DNA of 64,000 bases. Origin: Paragordius varius (Eukaryota; Nematomorpha). Made by a program: the position numbers and the translations under genes. Every line of letters starts with the position of its first letter. Position 1 is the stretch's first letter. The notes under the pieces were generated by a model, which saw only the letters and a list, made by a program, of their open reading frames with translations, made no database searches and was not told where the DNA came from. Below, one piece after another: positions 30,536 to 40,767 of this stretch. Where the stretch lies: the NCBI GenBank assembly GCA_964247055.1, contig OZ176053.1:2542001-2606000 (forward strand), read 5' to 3'.

Positions 30536-31085
30536 CTGTTATCGCAAGAACCACATATGAGATTTGTACCTTCACAGAAGTTTGTTTTGCTTACTCGGAA
30601 TTCGTAATACTTAATTGATAACAAAGTTTATGGAAGAATCATCTTATCTAAACATTATTTTATATTATATTTATTAAAACTACCAAAATAAGTCATCCTT
30701 ATGACTGTGAAACTTATGATCCTGCATTTATTAGCACAGCAGTATATTCTTGTTCAATGTTGTGGCGATATCTTTTGTATTTATCTTAAATGAATTTTTT
30801 GGATAAAGTGCCCGTTTACACTATAAAAAATGGTTTGTTATATTTAATGAATATTTTACTGAAATAATTTTGCCGGCTTTATCGTTATTTGGTTTAATTC
30901 AGTTTCACCAACTATATTATAAATAGTTTGGTAGTTTTCGCTTACTTATTCTGACAAAAATAATATTAAAAACATAGCAAGATTTTAAAAAACAGTGTGG
31001 TAACCGATTTACCGTTTTTTAAAAATTTTATAGGTTTCGGTTTTACAAAATTGCGACGATTCTCTAAAAAACGACTGAAAAATCA
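30536..31085. other. Upstream flank of KDM7
   Basis: Immediately upstream of the KDM7 start the minus strand reads GCGATAACAG|ATG, so an upstream untranslated exon spliced at the ATG is possible. No further gene or clear promoter element was seen. Confidence 0.4.
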
Positions 31086-31269
31086 ACCATAAGTAAGGTG
31101 ACCAGACGTCCCGCTTTTTCACACTTTGTCCCGCGTCCCACTACGTTTTTAAAATGTCCCGCTTTTTCACGATTATTAAAAAATTTTTTTTAATACAAAT
31201 AAATTTTTTTATCCGTTTATATTTTTTATCATTAAATATCTTTAAAATCTCTCTAGATTAAAAGACAAA

Positions 31270-31605
31270 TTAATACCGCAAATCGCTAGCTTACACGTTT
31301 ATTTCAGAAAATTAAGGTAATATAATATTTACTATGCTAATATTTTAGTTTTATTACTTGCTAACATATCAAAAAGCCAAATTAATACCACAAATCGGTA
31401 GCTTAAAAGACAAATTGATACCACAAATCGGTACCTTACACGTTTATTCCAGAAAATTAAGGTAATATAATATTTATTATACTAATATATTAGTATTATT
31501 ACTTGCCAACATTATTAAAAAGCCAAATTAATACCAATCGGTACCTTACACGTTTATTCCAGAAAATTAAAATAATATAATATTTATTATACTAATAGTA
31601 GTTTA
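31270..31605. repeat. Subterminal tandem repeats of the hAT element
   Basis: Three units of about 80-145 bp start near 31270, 31381 and 31526. Each runs from ATTAATACC(A)CAAATCG through TTACACGTTTATT(T/C)CAGAAA to a TAATATAATATTTA block. They lie just upstream of the transposase frame. Confidence 0.65.
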
Positions 31606-31610
31606 TAAAT

Positions 31611-33535
31611 ATGAGCACAAAAGGAGGGTGTAAATTCAACGATGAATTAATGAAAGATTTTCCTTTTATCAAAAAAACGAAGAATGAATCATCTGTTAAA
31701 TGTCTTATATGCGAGGGGGAATTCACCCTAGCACATGGCAGCAAGCATGATATTACAAAGCATATGGAAACACAGAAACATAAAAAATGTTTAGATATGG
31801 GGGCATCATCTTACAAAATGAGCGATTTTTTTCGAAAAACCGCTTTTGGAGAGGAAGAAAAGAATTTGGCACTAGCTGAGGGCGTGTTATCTTTTCACGC
31901 CGTTAATTACAATCATTCCTTTAGATCTATGGACTGTACCTCATACGTTATTCGCACGTTATTTCATAAAAAATTTACATGTGTCCGTACAAAGGCTGAA
32001 GCCATTGTGAGCAATGTCCTTTCGCCACATGCATTTTCTGAAATACAAAAAGATTTGCTAAAAATTTTATTATCCCTATACTTTGATGCATCTCACAAAA
32101 AATTTTTCCCACTTTAATAAGATATTTTGATCCAGAAACTGGAGTAATTAAAATTTTAGATTTTATTTCGCTACCCGGTGTAAATTCCGACATAAGTTTT
32201 ACTTCAATAAGGAATATTTTAGAAAATAATAAAAAGGCGAAATCATCGCATATTGCGCTGATACCATTGAACTTCGGTGGAAAAGCAAGGAGGGGAACAA
32301 AATATATTTTTCATAAATTACAGATAATCTTAATCAAAACATTATTGGCGTTGGGTGTGCAGCGCATTTACACAACGCTATTCAAACAGCTACTGATTTG
32401 TTACCCCTAGATGTGGAAAATTTAGTTATCAAAATATATATCTTTTTTATATATACACGGTACGCGTTGAAACGCTTAAGGAATTCTGTGAAAATGCAGA
32501 AGTTCAATATCAAAAAATGCTTGGATATTGTAAAACTCGTTGGTTAGCTCTTCTGCCAGCTATCGAAAGAATTTTAAAAATGTATGATCCTTTAATATCC
32601 TATTTTTTATCACAGGACAAATGTCTACAACTTAGGAAAAGTTTTTTAAAAGTGATTCTTCAAAAATATGGTTAGAATTCTTACATAATCAAGCTTCTCT
32701 CTTTCAAAATGTTATTAAATTTATAGAAGGTGACAAAATTTCGGCAATCGAAGTAGCCAATGAAGTTAGTAACCTAAAATCCAATGTCAAGAACGGTTAG
32801 AAAATAATTTTATACTATCCATCCGCAATATAATAAATAATTAGAAAAACAAGGCTTAATAAATCGCCAAGATATCCTGTACCATATAAAAATGTTTTAT
32901 ACAGACTGTAAAGATTATTTGGAAGACTGGACGACGCAATTCAATGATATTGATCATTTTTATTGGATAACATTAAAACCAGAATTTAATTGGTGCGATG
33001 TTCAAAAATCATTTGATTATATCTGTTCCTAAAAATTCTTAGTTAAAAGATATATTAATAATGAAAATGGACAAAAAAATATATAGTAGAAAAAAAATGG
33101 TTGGAAATATTTCATCATTTTGAAGCCAACTATATTACATACAATAATATTTAAAAAATTGTGGAATTTTCACTATCTTTACCTGGAACCAACGCTGCTA
33201 CTGAGCGCGTTTTTTCCACGGTAAATCAGGTGTGCACATCGGAAAAATCAAATTTAAATGTTGAACCTTTAAAGGTTTTATCTGTCAAATATAATTTGAC
33301 AAATTCTTGTGAAGACTTCTACAATATTTTAAAAAATGATGACGCTAAAACGCATTCACTTAAACAAAAAATATACCAAAGAATAAAATATATTTCTTAT
33401 ATTTATAAAGTTTTTATGTTAAAAAATAAACAAAATTACTTAAAATATTGTATAAGTCTTCATAATTTGTCAAATTATATTTCAACACATAAAATGGCAC
33501 TTATTCAACATTTAAATTTGATTTTCCTTACTTAA
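31611..33535 (+). pseudogene. hAT transposase pseudogene (BED zinc finger to hATC)
   Basis: The open part at 31611-32117 encodes 168 aa. It has a BED-like C-x2-C...H...H finger (CLICEGEF..HDITKHMETQKH). Downstream, the frame continues in pieces through the catalytic region. Recognisable parts include a decayed AHxxHNAIQTA region near 32360 and LLPAIERILKMYDPLISYF near 32545. The last open part, 33161-33535, carries the C-terminal dimerisation motif LPGTNAATERVFS. The family is the ZBED-like hAT group common in arthropods and other invertebrates. Multiple stops and frame changes show that no full transposase can be made. Confidence 0.8.
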
Positions 33536-33679
33536 TTTACTGTGAAAAAGCGCGTTCAATAGCCAAATTCTACAATTAAAATATTATTGTATGTGTTTAA
33601 AAATGATTATTTTAACCATTTCTATCCTACGTATTTTTTTCTATTGTCCATAATATAAGTTTTCATTTAATATATTTAT

Positions 33680-34140
33680 TTAATAATGAGACTTTATAAA
33701 AAAGTGTCATTGTGCACCGTCTTGTCTTCCAAATAATCGTTTCTGTTTGTATAAAACATTTTTATATTCTGGCTATTCATTGAGCCTTGTTTTTCTGGAT
33801 GCTTTATAATATTGCGATTAGGTAATGGTATAAAATTATTTTTTAACCTTTTTTGACTTGGAATTTTGACCTTTGTCCTGTGATAAAAAATAGGATTGTA
33901 GGAGATCACATTTTTTATAAATATTTCAATCGCTGGCAAAAGAGCTAACCAACAGTTCTACAATATCCAAGCATTTTAACTCTATATTTTCCACATCCAG
34001 GGGTGACAAATCAGTAGCTGTTTGAATAGCGTTGTGTATCTGACAATAATGTTTTGATTAAGATAATTCGTAAATTGTTAAAAATATTTTTTGTGCCGCT
34101 TCTTGCATTACCCAGCGCACTTTGTGCTGATTTCGTCTTT
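33680..34140 (-). repeat. Inverted partial copy of the hAT transposase
   Basis: The minus strand here repeats the plus-strand sequence of about 32290-32960. Shared blocks include CCTATTTTTTATCACAGGAC, AAAATAATTTTATAC and AAAAATGTTTTATACA. The inverted copy lacks roughly 170 bp of the middle. A read-through transcript would fold into a long hairpin. Confidence 0.7.
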
Positions 34141-34418
34141 ATTTTTTCTAGAATATTACAATCACTTCACCCTTTGTTCGTGCACTAAATTTATTGAATA
34201 AGGTACAAACAACCTGTAAGGTACAAATTTTTTAATATTTATAATGTATTTGTGTTAAAGATAAATAAATATTACAATAAATTTTTTGTATAAAAATTTT
34301 TGGTTGTACCCCCCAATGACCCCCCCTTCTCAGATGATTTGTCCCGCTTTTTCCTTCAAAAAATCTGGTCACCTTAACCATAAGTATATTTTGCTATTTT
34401 AATAAAAGAAATAATTAA

Positions 34419-35518
34419 CACTGGACAACAAATTTTTCTGCCACTCGAGTTTTTAGAATTTTCTGATATTTATTATCATTTTAACAGTAAATCTGAAATA
34501 AAAATTATAACTCGTTGGAAGAATTTGTATAATTTGATTTTTTTGATTATGCGCCCTCTTTATCCTAAAAAATATTTTTCTTTAAAAATATACAAGTAAT
34601 GCCCATTTGTAATATATCATTCGAAAGAGTAATAAAAACTCTATAAAATGCATACTAATATGTATTACATCGACAGTTAACATTGGACACAAAGAGCGAC
34701 AAACGCGCGAAGCGAGAGCATTTTTTTTAATTATTATATTTTTAAAACTAATGGATGAAAATAGCTCAAACTTTGTTTAGATGGTGATGAATGTCCAAAA
34801 AAGATAACACAATAAAGTTTTTTTGATTAAAACATTTTTTTATTGCTTTTATGTCACTCAAAACAGCCATTTTTAAGTTTTTTGTTTTTTAAAATTACCA
34901 TCTCATCAATATTAATTTATTATCTTTACGAAGCTGATAATATCAAAATTTTAAAGATAAAAACAAAGTTAAAGGTATTTTTGATCTTTTATAGCCATTA
35001 TGTAATAAATTTACAGTTATAACTATGCATTTTAGTATCCACTAGGTAAAATATTTATGATATAATAATTTTTATTGAAAAAGCAAACCAAAAGCTTTTT
35101 CAAACATTTATTTTAAATTAAATACTAATATAACCCTAATAATTATATTAAAATAATTTATATTTTCAAATTATGTCTGTAAAAATTATTGACTTATTTA
35201 AGAATTGAAAATTTCGACCATATAAATCCAAATAACTTTTACATCCGATTGATTTAATGACTTACTACCATTTAAAAGATGCAGTTTTTTGCGCTCTTTC
35301 GAATGATATAAAATACATGGCTTCATATCTAAAACTTTTAATTTTCGAAATTTCGAGTTTATTGTTAATCGAGGCCAAAAATTATCGATAAACTCTAATA
35401 TAAAAAAAAATTCTTCCATGCTAGACCAATTTTCTTTTCAAATATACTAATTATGTACTTTAATGAAATAAATTTTAAATTAACAAGAATGGCAGTAGTT
35501 AAAATTTGTTGTCTAGTG
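34419..35518. mobile_element. CACTA-like non-autonomous element, 1.1 kb, TAA TSD
   Basis: The inverted ends are CACTGGACAACAAATTTTTC with TGCCA just inside, and TGGCAGTAGTTAAAATTTG then TTGTCTAGTG. They are flanked by 3-bp TAA duplications (34416-34418 and 35519-35521). The CACTR ends and 3-bp duplication fit the CACTA (EnSpm) superfamily. No transposase frame is present. A second copy, in the opposite orientation, fills 1-1427. Confidence 0.7.
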
Positions 35519-35521
35519 TAA

Positions 35522-35862
35522 TCAACTGAATTTTTGACACTTTAATATTTAATGATACATTTGCTATATAAGCAAATCCAATTATTTGGTAAATCTAGGA
35601 AATAATTAAGTCTTTTGTATCTTCAATGATAATATATGAAAGCTAAAAAGAATATTTTTACTGAGACAATTTATTGAATGTGTTTCAAAAAAGTTAATTC
35701 ATATGTCTAGCCTGTTATCCGTAATCTATAAGTAAGTAGAAAATACGGTAATTATAACAAGAACAGACTTAAGGAGCAAAAAATAGGTGAGGCCACTTAA
35801 CCTTATTAATGAGATTTTTAAATTTTGTTCTAAGATTAAATAAAAGTAAAAGTTAGCATTGA

Positions 35863-35911
<49 letters not shown>

Positions 35912-36083
35912 TATTAAAACCGTTAAATTCCAAAAATTTTAAAATCGACCTAAAGCGCATTTCCCAAAGTGTTAAAAGCATATTGAATCTGATAAATGTA
36001 TATTAAAATTAAACCATAAAACATAATAAATATTTATTTTTAATTCATATTAAATACAGTATTAATAGTAACAAATATCATGT
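35522..36083. other. Intergenic stretch 3' of RPRD1
   Basis: Holds a (TA)n microsatellite at 35865-35909 and otherwise AT-rich sequence. No exon was seen. Confidence 0.5.
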
Positions 36084-39000
36084 TTAAATGGCAATGTATG
36101 TATCAGGAGTGTTTTCGCTAACATCACTTTGTGTGGGCGAGATAAAATATCCTGTAATATTGGAAGATTTTTGAGTTTCATCTTTTTCACTAGTACCTAT
36201 ATATATTTACAATAAAAATTAAAAATATAAAGAAAACATAATAACAAAAAAGATAAAATAATTCTAATCATACTCCAAACCTTTATAAACAACCGAAATT
36301 ACAATTCAAATGTATAATTAATTAAAGGTATTATATATTTACATTTTTTACTTTATTTTTCGCATGCCGCAACGATAAAAATTAAAAAGTGTTTGACTGT
36401 CTTTCTTTTAATGAACCCTTATAATTTTAACGTTTTGTCCTTTTAATTTTAATTAATTTTTACTGTAATAATTTATTTAAAAGATTAATTCAATAAAACG
36501 ATCATCTAGCATTTTTCTGAGCATATATTCATATTGTTATACTTATTGTAGTGGTATCATTAGTTTCATTCTTGAGAGGTGTAGATAATAATGTTGTTGA
36601 CGATTTAAAGAGTTCCTCGCTTGAGTATAAATAATCGTTGGAGCTTGTATCCATTTGAAATGGGGGAATGCTCAAATCGGGTAGACTATCAATGTGCATT
36701 TTCAAATCTTTGCGCAAACCATTCAATAAACTGAGTGATTCCTTAGCGCCCTATTAAAAAATCATGTAAAGATATATAGGGTTAGAAATATGTATTAATA
36801 TACAACGAATCTTCAATTAACCCTTTCTCATTTTCAATAAAAAATTTGAAAAAACTCGTAATTATTATCGTTCGAATTTGTAAACTAATATGGACCGCTT
36901 TATAAAGACCCAATAATATTAAAAAAATGAAATTATCATTTCTCATAAGCCCTGGGATGATATTAATATTAGATTATTATTCAACAAAAATTAAATAAAT
37001 TTTCCTTAATTTTAGTTAATTTTTTAAAATATATCTGTAAAAAAGGAGGTCATTATGGCGACATAGGCTAAGAATAATGTCCAATATATTAAAACTAAAA
37101 TAGTTTATTGGAAAAAATACTTAGAGAAAATAAAAAAACCTTCATGTGTTGTTCAGTTTGTGCCAATGTTTCAGTTTGTTGTTTAATATATGAGGTGAAC
37201 AGGTTAGCTACCAATTTTCGCGCAACTAATTCCTGATCTAAACGTAAATTGTATTCATTAAGTAGGGTTAGAGCTTTTTCAATTTCCCTTCCCACTTCCT
37301 TTAATTCTTCAGGATCTATGCGAGCATATACATTAAATTAGTATTTTTACAATAATAATTCCAAGGACAAAACGTAAAAATTAATTGGATACAACAAAAA
37401 TATATAATTAATGTTACCATTTCACACATATTAATATTTCATAACCGAAAATGATAAGTAATAATTATACGTAAAAAAATCAAATACTTTTGTTTTGTAA
37501 TAAAAAAAAATTTTGCTATATTTGACCGATAGTCTATGGAACATTATACCATTTTCAGTCAAAAGCAACATTTTTCAACCAATTACACCATTTTTTCAAG
37601 CAAAGACAACTGAAAAAATTCCGGGTTTGCTTGAGTTGCGTTTGTTTGGAAAAATGTTGCATTTGGTTGAAAAAATGTTATAGATCTTACATTATAGAAT
37701 CATTCAACATTATAAAATTTTGACAATTTATGATTTAAAAATGGAGACAAACGTTTCTTTTTTTTCATACCTTTAACCTTATCAAGTATATCAATGTCTG
37801 TTATTCTGTTGGGTAATTTGGAAATACTTTCACGCGTTTCTGCATCAGTCGATGGGGCACAATCTAATTCTTGCAATTTTTCAATGAACGCTTTAATCTA
37901 TAAAAAGAAAGATAAGTTTTAAACACAAAAAGTTACATTAATTTTCCCTGTTGATTCTTCTAGCAAAATAGATGGTATTTGTTCATCTCCACTCAAGTTT
38001 TCATCCTCATTATCCGATTGATCATCTAAAACAATTGTGTCGCTTTTTTCATTATTGTTAGATGTGGTGGATGGTGTAAATTTTACAGTTTTATTTTCTT
38101 TGCCAACTATATATATGCATGTGTGTGTGATACATTGTTATATTTAAAATTTAACAAAAGGTCGTGTTTTAAAAAAACTATTATAGTCTAAATGTGTATT
38201 TTTTGGAAGTAGACCATACCATTTAATTAAATTTATATTTACAGTCTCTACTAATTTAGGAAGCTGCGTTCGGAATTATAGGCGGCTTTTGAAGAATGTA
38301 ATATTTACCATTTTATTTTGTACGATTAGTTATGAAAATTATGTCGCATGTGTTTTGTATTTGATAATACTAGATTACAATAATTTGTAATAATTTCCAC
38401 ATATAAGATTTTTATTTCTTTTTGATGTATTATAATAGATTATATTGCGACTCGCCAATTCCAAATAATTAAAGTTATGTTATGCAAAAGTTTGACCAAT
38501 CCTTATCTATATAATTTAGATGGGGGAGTCTAAAGTTCGTTATTAACAATATAATACGCTAATAATATTGGCTATATATGTAAAAATTTATATTCCCAAA
38601 AAACTGTTGACGTCAACAATGACAATTTATGATCTTAATTTATAAAAAATCATTCATTTAAGTGTTAGAAGTCGCATTTATCATTTTTACTATATTACAA
38701 CAAAATGTTAAAAGATACCCCCCAAATCCAAAATGCTATCCAATTGATCAACAAAATCAATGGAGTACACACTTCGTTCCCGCCAAACTTCAAATATTCT
38801 TCTGATTTTTTTGATATCCTCCGCTGTTATTGTTCTACAGGTTAGTCAATACATTTCAACTTAATTATGTTTGATATTGCAATCGGTAAAATAATTTTAA
38901 ATTCTTTCAAAAAATCTGGTGCTTTTTTCTTTCCATTTTGTATGATATCGTTTGCTAGATACAGCAAAGTTATTTTCCTTTTAACTTTAGCTAAACAAAT

Positions 39001-39166
39001 ATTAATGCATTATACCATGATACAATTCTCGGTGCCAAATTTGAACTATAAGCCGCGCATGTTTTCTGTGATGCAAAATCCATAGAGATAAAGTTTGAAT
39101 GCTTTGAAGACTTGAGTTAACTTCCTTTAGCTTTTTTTCCAAATTTGATTCACTAAACCGAGACAT
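36084..39166 (-). CDS. RPRD1: RPRD1, RNA polymerase II CTD-interacting protein
   Basis: Eight exons join in phase: 39016-39166, 38861-38990, 38719-38834, 37937-38106, 37771-37897, 37140-37315, 36543-36750, 36084-36196 (stop). The total is 1191 nt, 396 aa. The N-terminus MSRFSESNLEKKLKEVN and the following TLSLWILHHRKHA and LLYLANDIIQNGKKK are the CTD-interacting domain of RPRD1A/B. It closes with IRRIFEVWRERSVYSIDF. The C-terminal part (EIEKALTLLNEYNLRLDQEL, then LRKDLKMHIDSLPDLS) is the RPRD1 coiled-coil region. The linker from 37937 is acidic and Ser-rich, longer than in the human protein. The family binds phosphorylated Pol II CTD and recruits the RPAP2 phosphatase. Introns 1, 2 and 4 are only 25, 26 and 39 bp. 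The start codon is 58 bp from that of divergent GCSH. Confidence 0.93.
36410..36473. repeat. Solo end of MITE family B in an RPRD1 intron
   Basis: AACGTTTTGTCCTTTTAATT followed by AATTTTTACTGTA matches one terminal repeat of the Tc1-like MITE. A matching opposite-end fragment (GGACAAAACGTAAAAATTAA) lies near 37362-37381 in another intron of the same gene. Confidence 0.5.
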
Positions 39167-39224
39167 TTACAATTTATTTTATTAATAAAGCATGTTTTTA
39201 TCTTTCAAGCAAGTTCGGTAACAT
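39167..39224. promoter_or_regulatory. Shared divergent promoter region, RPRD1 / GCSH
   Basis: Only 58 bp separate the RPRD1 start codon (39166, minus) from the GCSH start codon (39225, plus). Any promoter and both 5' untranslated regions must lie here or overlap the coding sequences. No TATA box at a standard distance or CpG cluster was recognised. Confidence 0.5.
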
Positions 39225-40653
39225 ATGAATTTGTTTAAATTACCCTCATCTCGATTTTTTAGCTTAACCACCAAAATATTAAGTTTTTTATGTCGGTTTT
39301 TAATTTGCAGATAAACGATTTACTAAAGAACATGAATGGGTTGATATTAATTCAACAAAAACGGAAGGAATCGTAGGGATAACGGACCATGCACAAGTTT
39401 GTTTCAATATTTATATGTCTTAGAAAGCTTTAGGAGAAATTGTTTACATCGAACTACCTGATGTTGGACGTGCTTTAAAAAAAGGAGGTTTAATTTTTTT
39501 TCCAATTCACGAAACAATATATTTTAGGAATGATACGTAATCATTGCCAAAAGTAATTGGGTTAGTTAAAAAAATACTGTCTTTCAAATTTTAAAAGAGT
39601 TAAGTGAAATAAAAAATACAGATCTGGGATCAATTTTGCATTGATTTTTTTATTGTATTTGGGAGTATTTTATACTTATGACGCAAACCTTAATTATTTT
39701 CAATATTATATTCTTTCAATAATTAAATCGCAAAAAATATCGAATATAATTCTTTACAAGAAAATGGGTGGCCAAGCATAAAATTATTCAAAATAAATTT
39801 ATATACATTTTTAATCTCCTTGTGATCAATTATAAAGTATAAAATGGTTTTGAAAAAAAACTTTATTGACAATATTATACCAAAATTAGAAACTATTTTA
39901 GGTCCTCATAAAGTTGTTCAAATTAGAAATCCATTTATTATTTTTAACGTGAATATGATTGTATTAAAAATAATTTAATTTTTGCCTTTTTTTTGTGGAA
40001 AAAAAAGCTTAAAAGTTTTTTTATTAGCATGCAAATATTTCAACTTAATAATAAATTTTTGAAAGTATTTTTAAACTTAAACTACAATTATTTAAAAAGA
40101 CTAACTGGTTATTTTGGAGTATGGAACCGGAATAATTATGCAAATATTACCTGGATTGGTTTCAAAATTGAAAAAAAACTTGGGTGGTTATTCATGATTA
40201 ATAGTTTCAACCCGTTAAAACCGATTTCTCACAATTAAAAATTGCTTTATTAACTGTTGAAACCCTCTGATTGATTGTCATATAAAATTCTGAAATAACA
40301 GTATATAGGTATCTGAAAAAAATTTTTTTTCAACATTTAACATTGTTTTTCTTCCAAATTTTAGTCCAATAAATTGTTTTTGATATCGTTCACCCTGTGT
40401 TTTGATAATAAATTAATTATTCTTTTTAGATCAATGCGGGGCACTCGAAAGCGTAAAAGCTGCAAGTGAAATATATTCTCCACTTACGGGAAAAATTTTA
40501 CATAAAAACGATGCCATTGAAACAAACCCATCCACCATAAATCAATCGGCAATGGATAAGGGTTGGCTTTTTCGGATGACCATTGAAAAAATGGCTGAAA
40601 TCGATGAGTTAATGGATGAACAACAATATAATACATACCTGAAATCAAAATAA
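39225..40653 (+). CDS. GCSH: Glycine cleavage system H protein, mitochondrial
   Basis: Four exons join in phase: 39225-39282, 39311-39396, 39424-39487 and 40430-40653 (stop TAA). The total is 432 nt, 143 aa. Exon 1 encodes MNLFKLPSSRFFSLTTKIL, a basic, acid-free mitochondrial presequence. The mature protein starts near KRFTKEHEWVDI. It includes ALGEIVYIELPDVGRALKKG and the lipoylation site ALESVKAASEIYSPLTGKI, with the lipoyl-lysine in ESVKAASE. The family shuttles the aminomethyl group of glycine between the P, T and L proteins in the mitochondrial matrix. Introns 1 and 2 are only 28 and 27 bp, while intron 3 is 942 bp. Length and motifs are normal. The gene is divergent from RPRD1 and its stop lies 114 bp from the convergent PKA-R stop. 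Confidence 0.95.
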
Positions 40654-40767
40654 TTCCCCCTCTAAAAAACAAATTCTTGTCAAAAAAAACAAAATTTATT
40701 TATTCCACACAGATAGACAGAGGAGCTTATGATATATTAAATGTATATTAGCAAAACCATTTTTTTT

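Larger units (their letters stand above)
31094..34376 (+). mobile_element. hAT transposon, decayed, with complete ends
   Basis: The terminal inverted repeats TAAGGTGACCAG and CTGGTCACCTTA are flanked by a perfect 8-bp duplication ACCATAAG (31086-31093 and 34377-34384). The subterminal CGTCCCGCTTTTTC and GTCCCGCTTTTTCC match the well-known GGTGACCAGACGTCCCG class of hAT ends. A BED-type zinc-finger frame starts at 31611. Internal fragments such as IRYFDPETGVIKILDF are present. A hATC dimerisation end (LPGTNAATERVFSTVN) lies near 33180. Several stops and shifts interrupt the frame, so it is dead. The 3' part carries an inverted partial copy of the transposase (33680-34140). Confidence 0.88.

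Noticed and set aside
31611-33535. BED-finger protein as a domesticated host gene
   Set aside because: The frame is broken in several places and lies inside a hAT element with matching ends and target duplication, so it is a dead transposase.
33694-33939. 81-aa minus-strand ORF as a gene
   Set aside because: It is the inverted, partly deleted copy of the hAT transposase.
38867-39085. 72-aa plus-strand ORF beside GCSH
   Set aside because: Antisense shadow of the RPRD1 CTD-interacting domain exons 38861-38990 and 39016-39166.
40484-40672. 62-aa minus-strand ORF
   Set aside because: Antisense to GCSH exon 4 with the lipoylation site.
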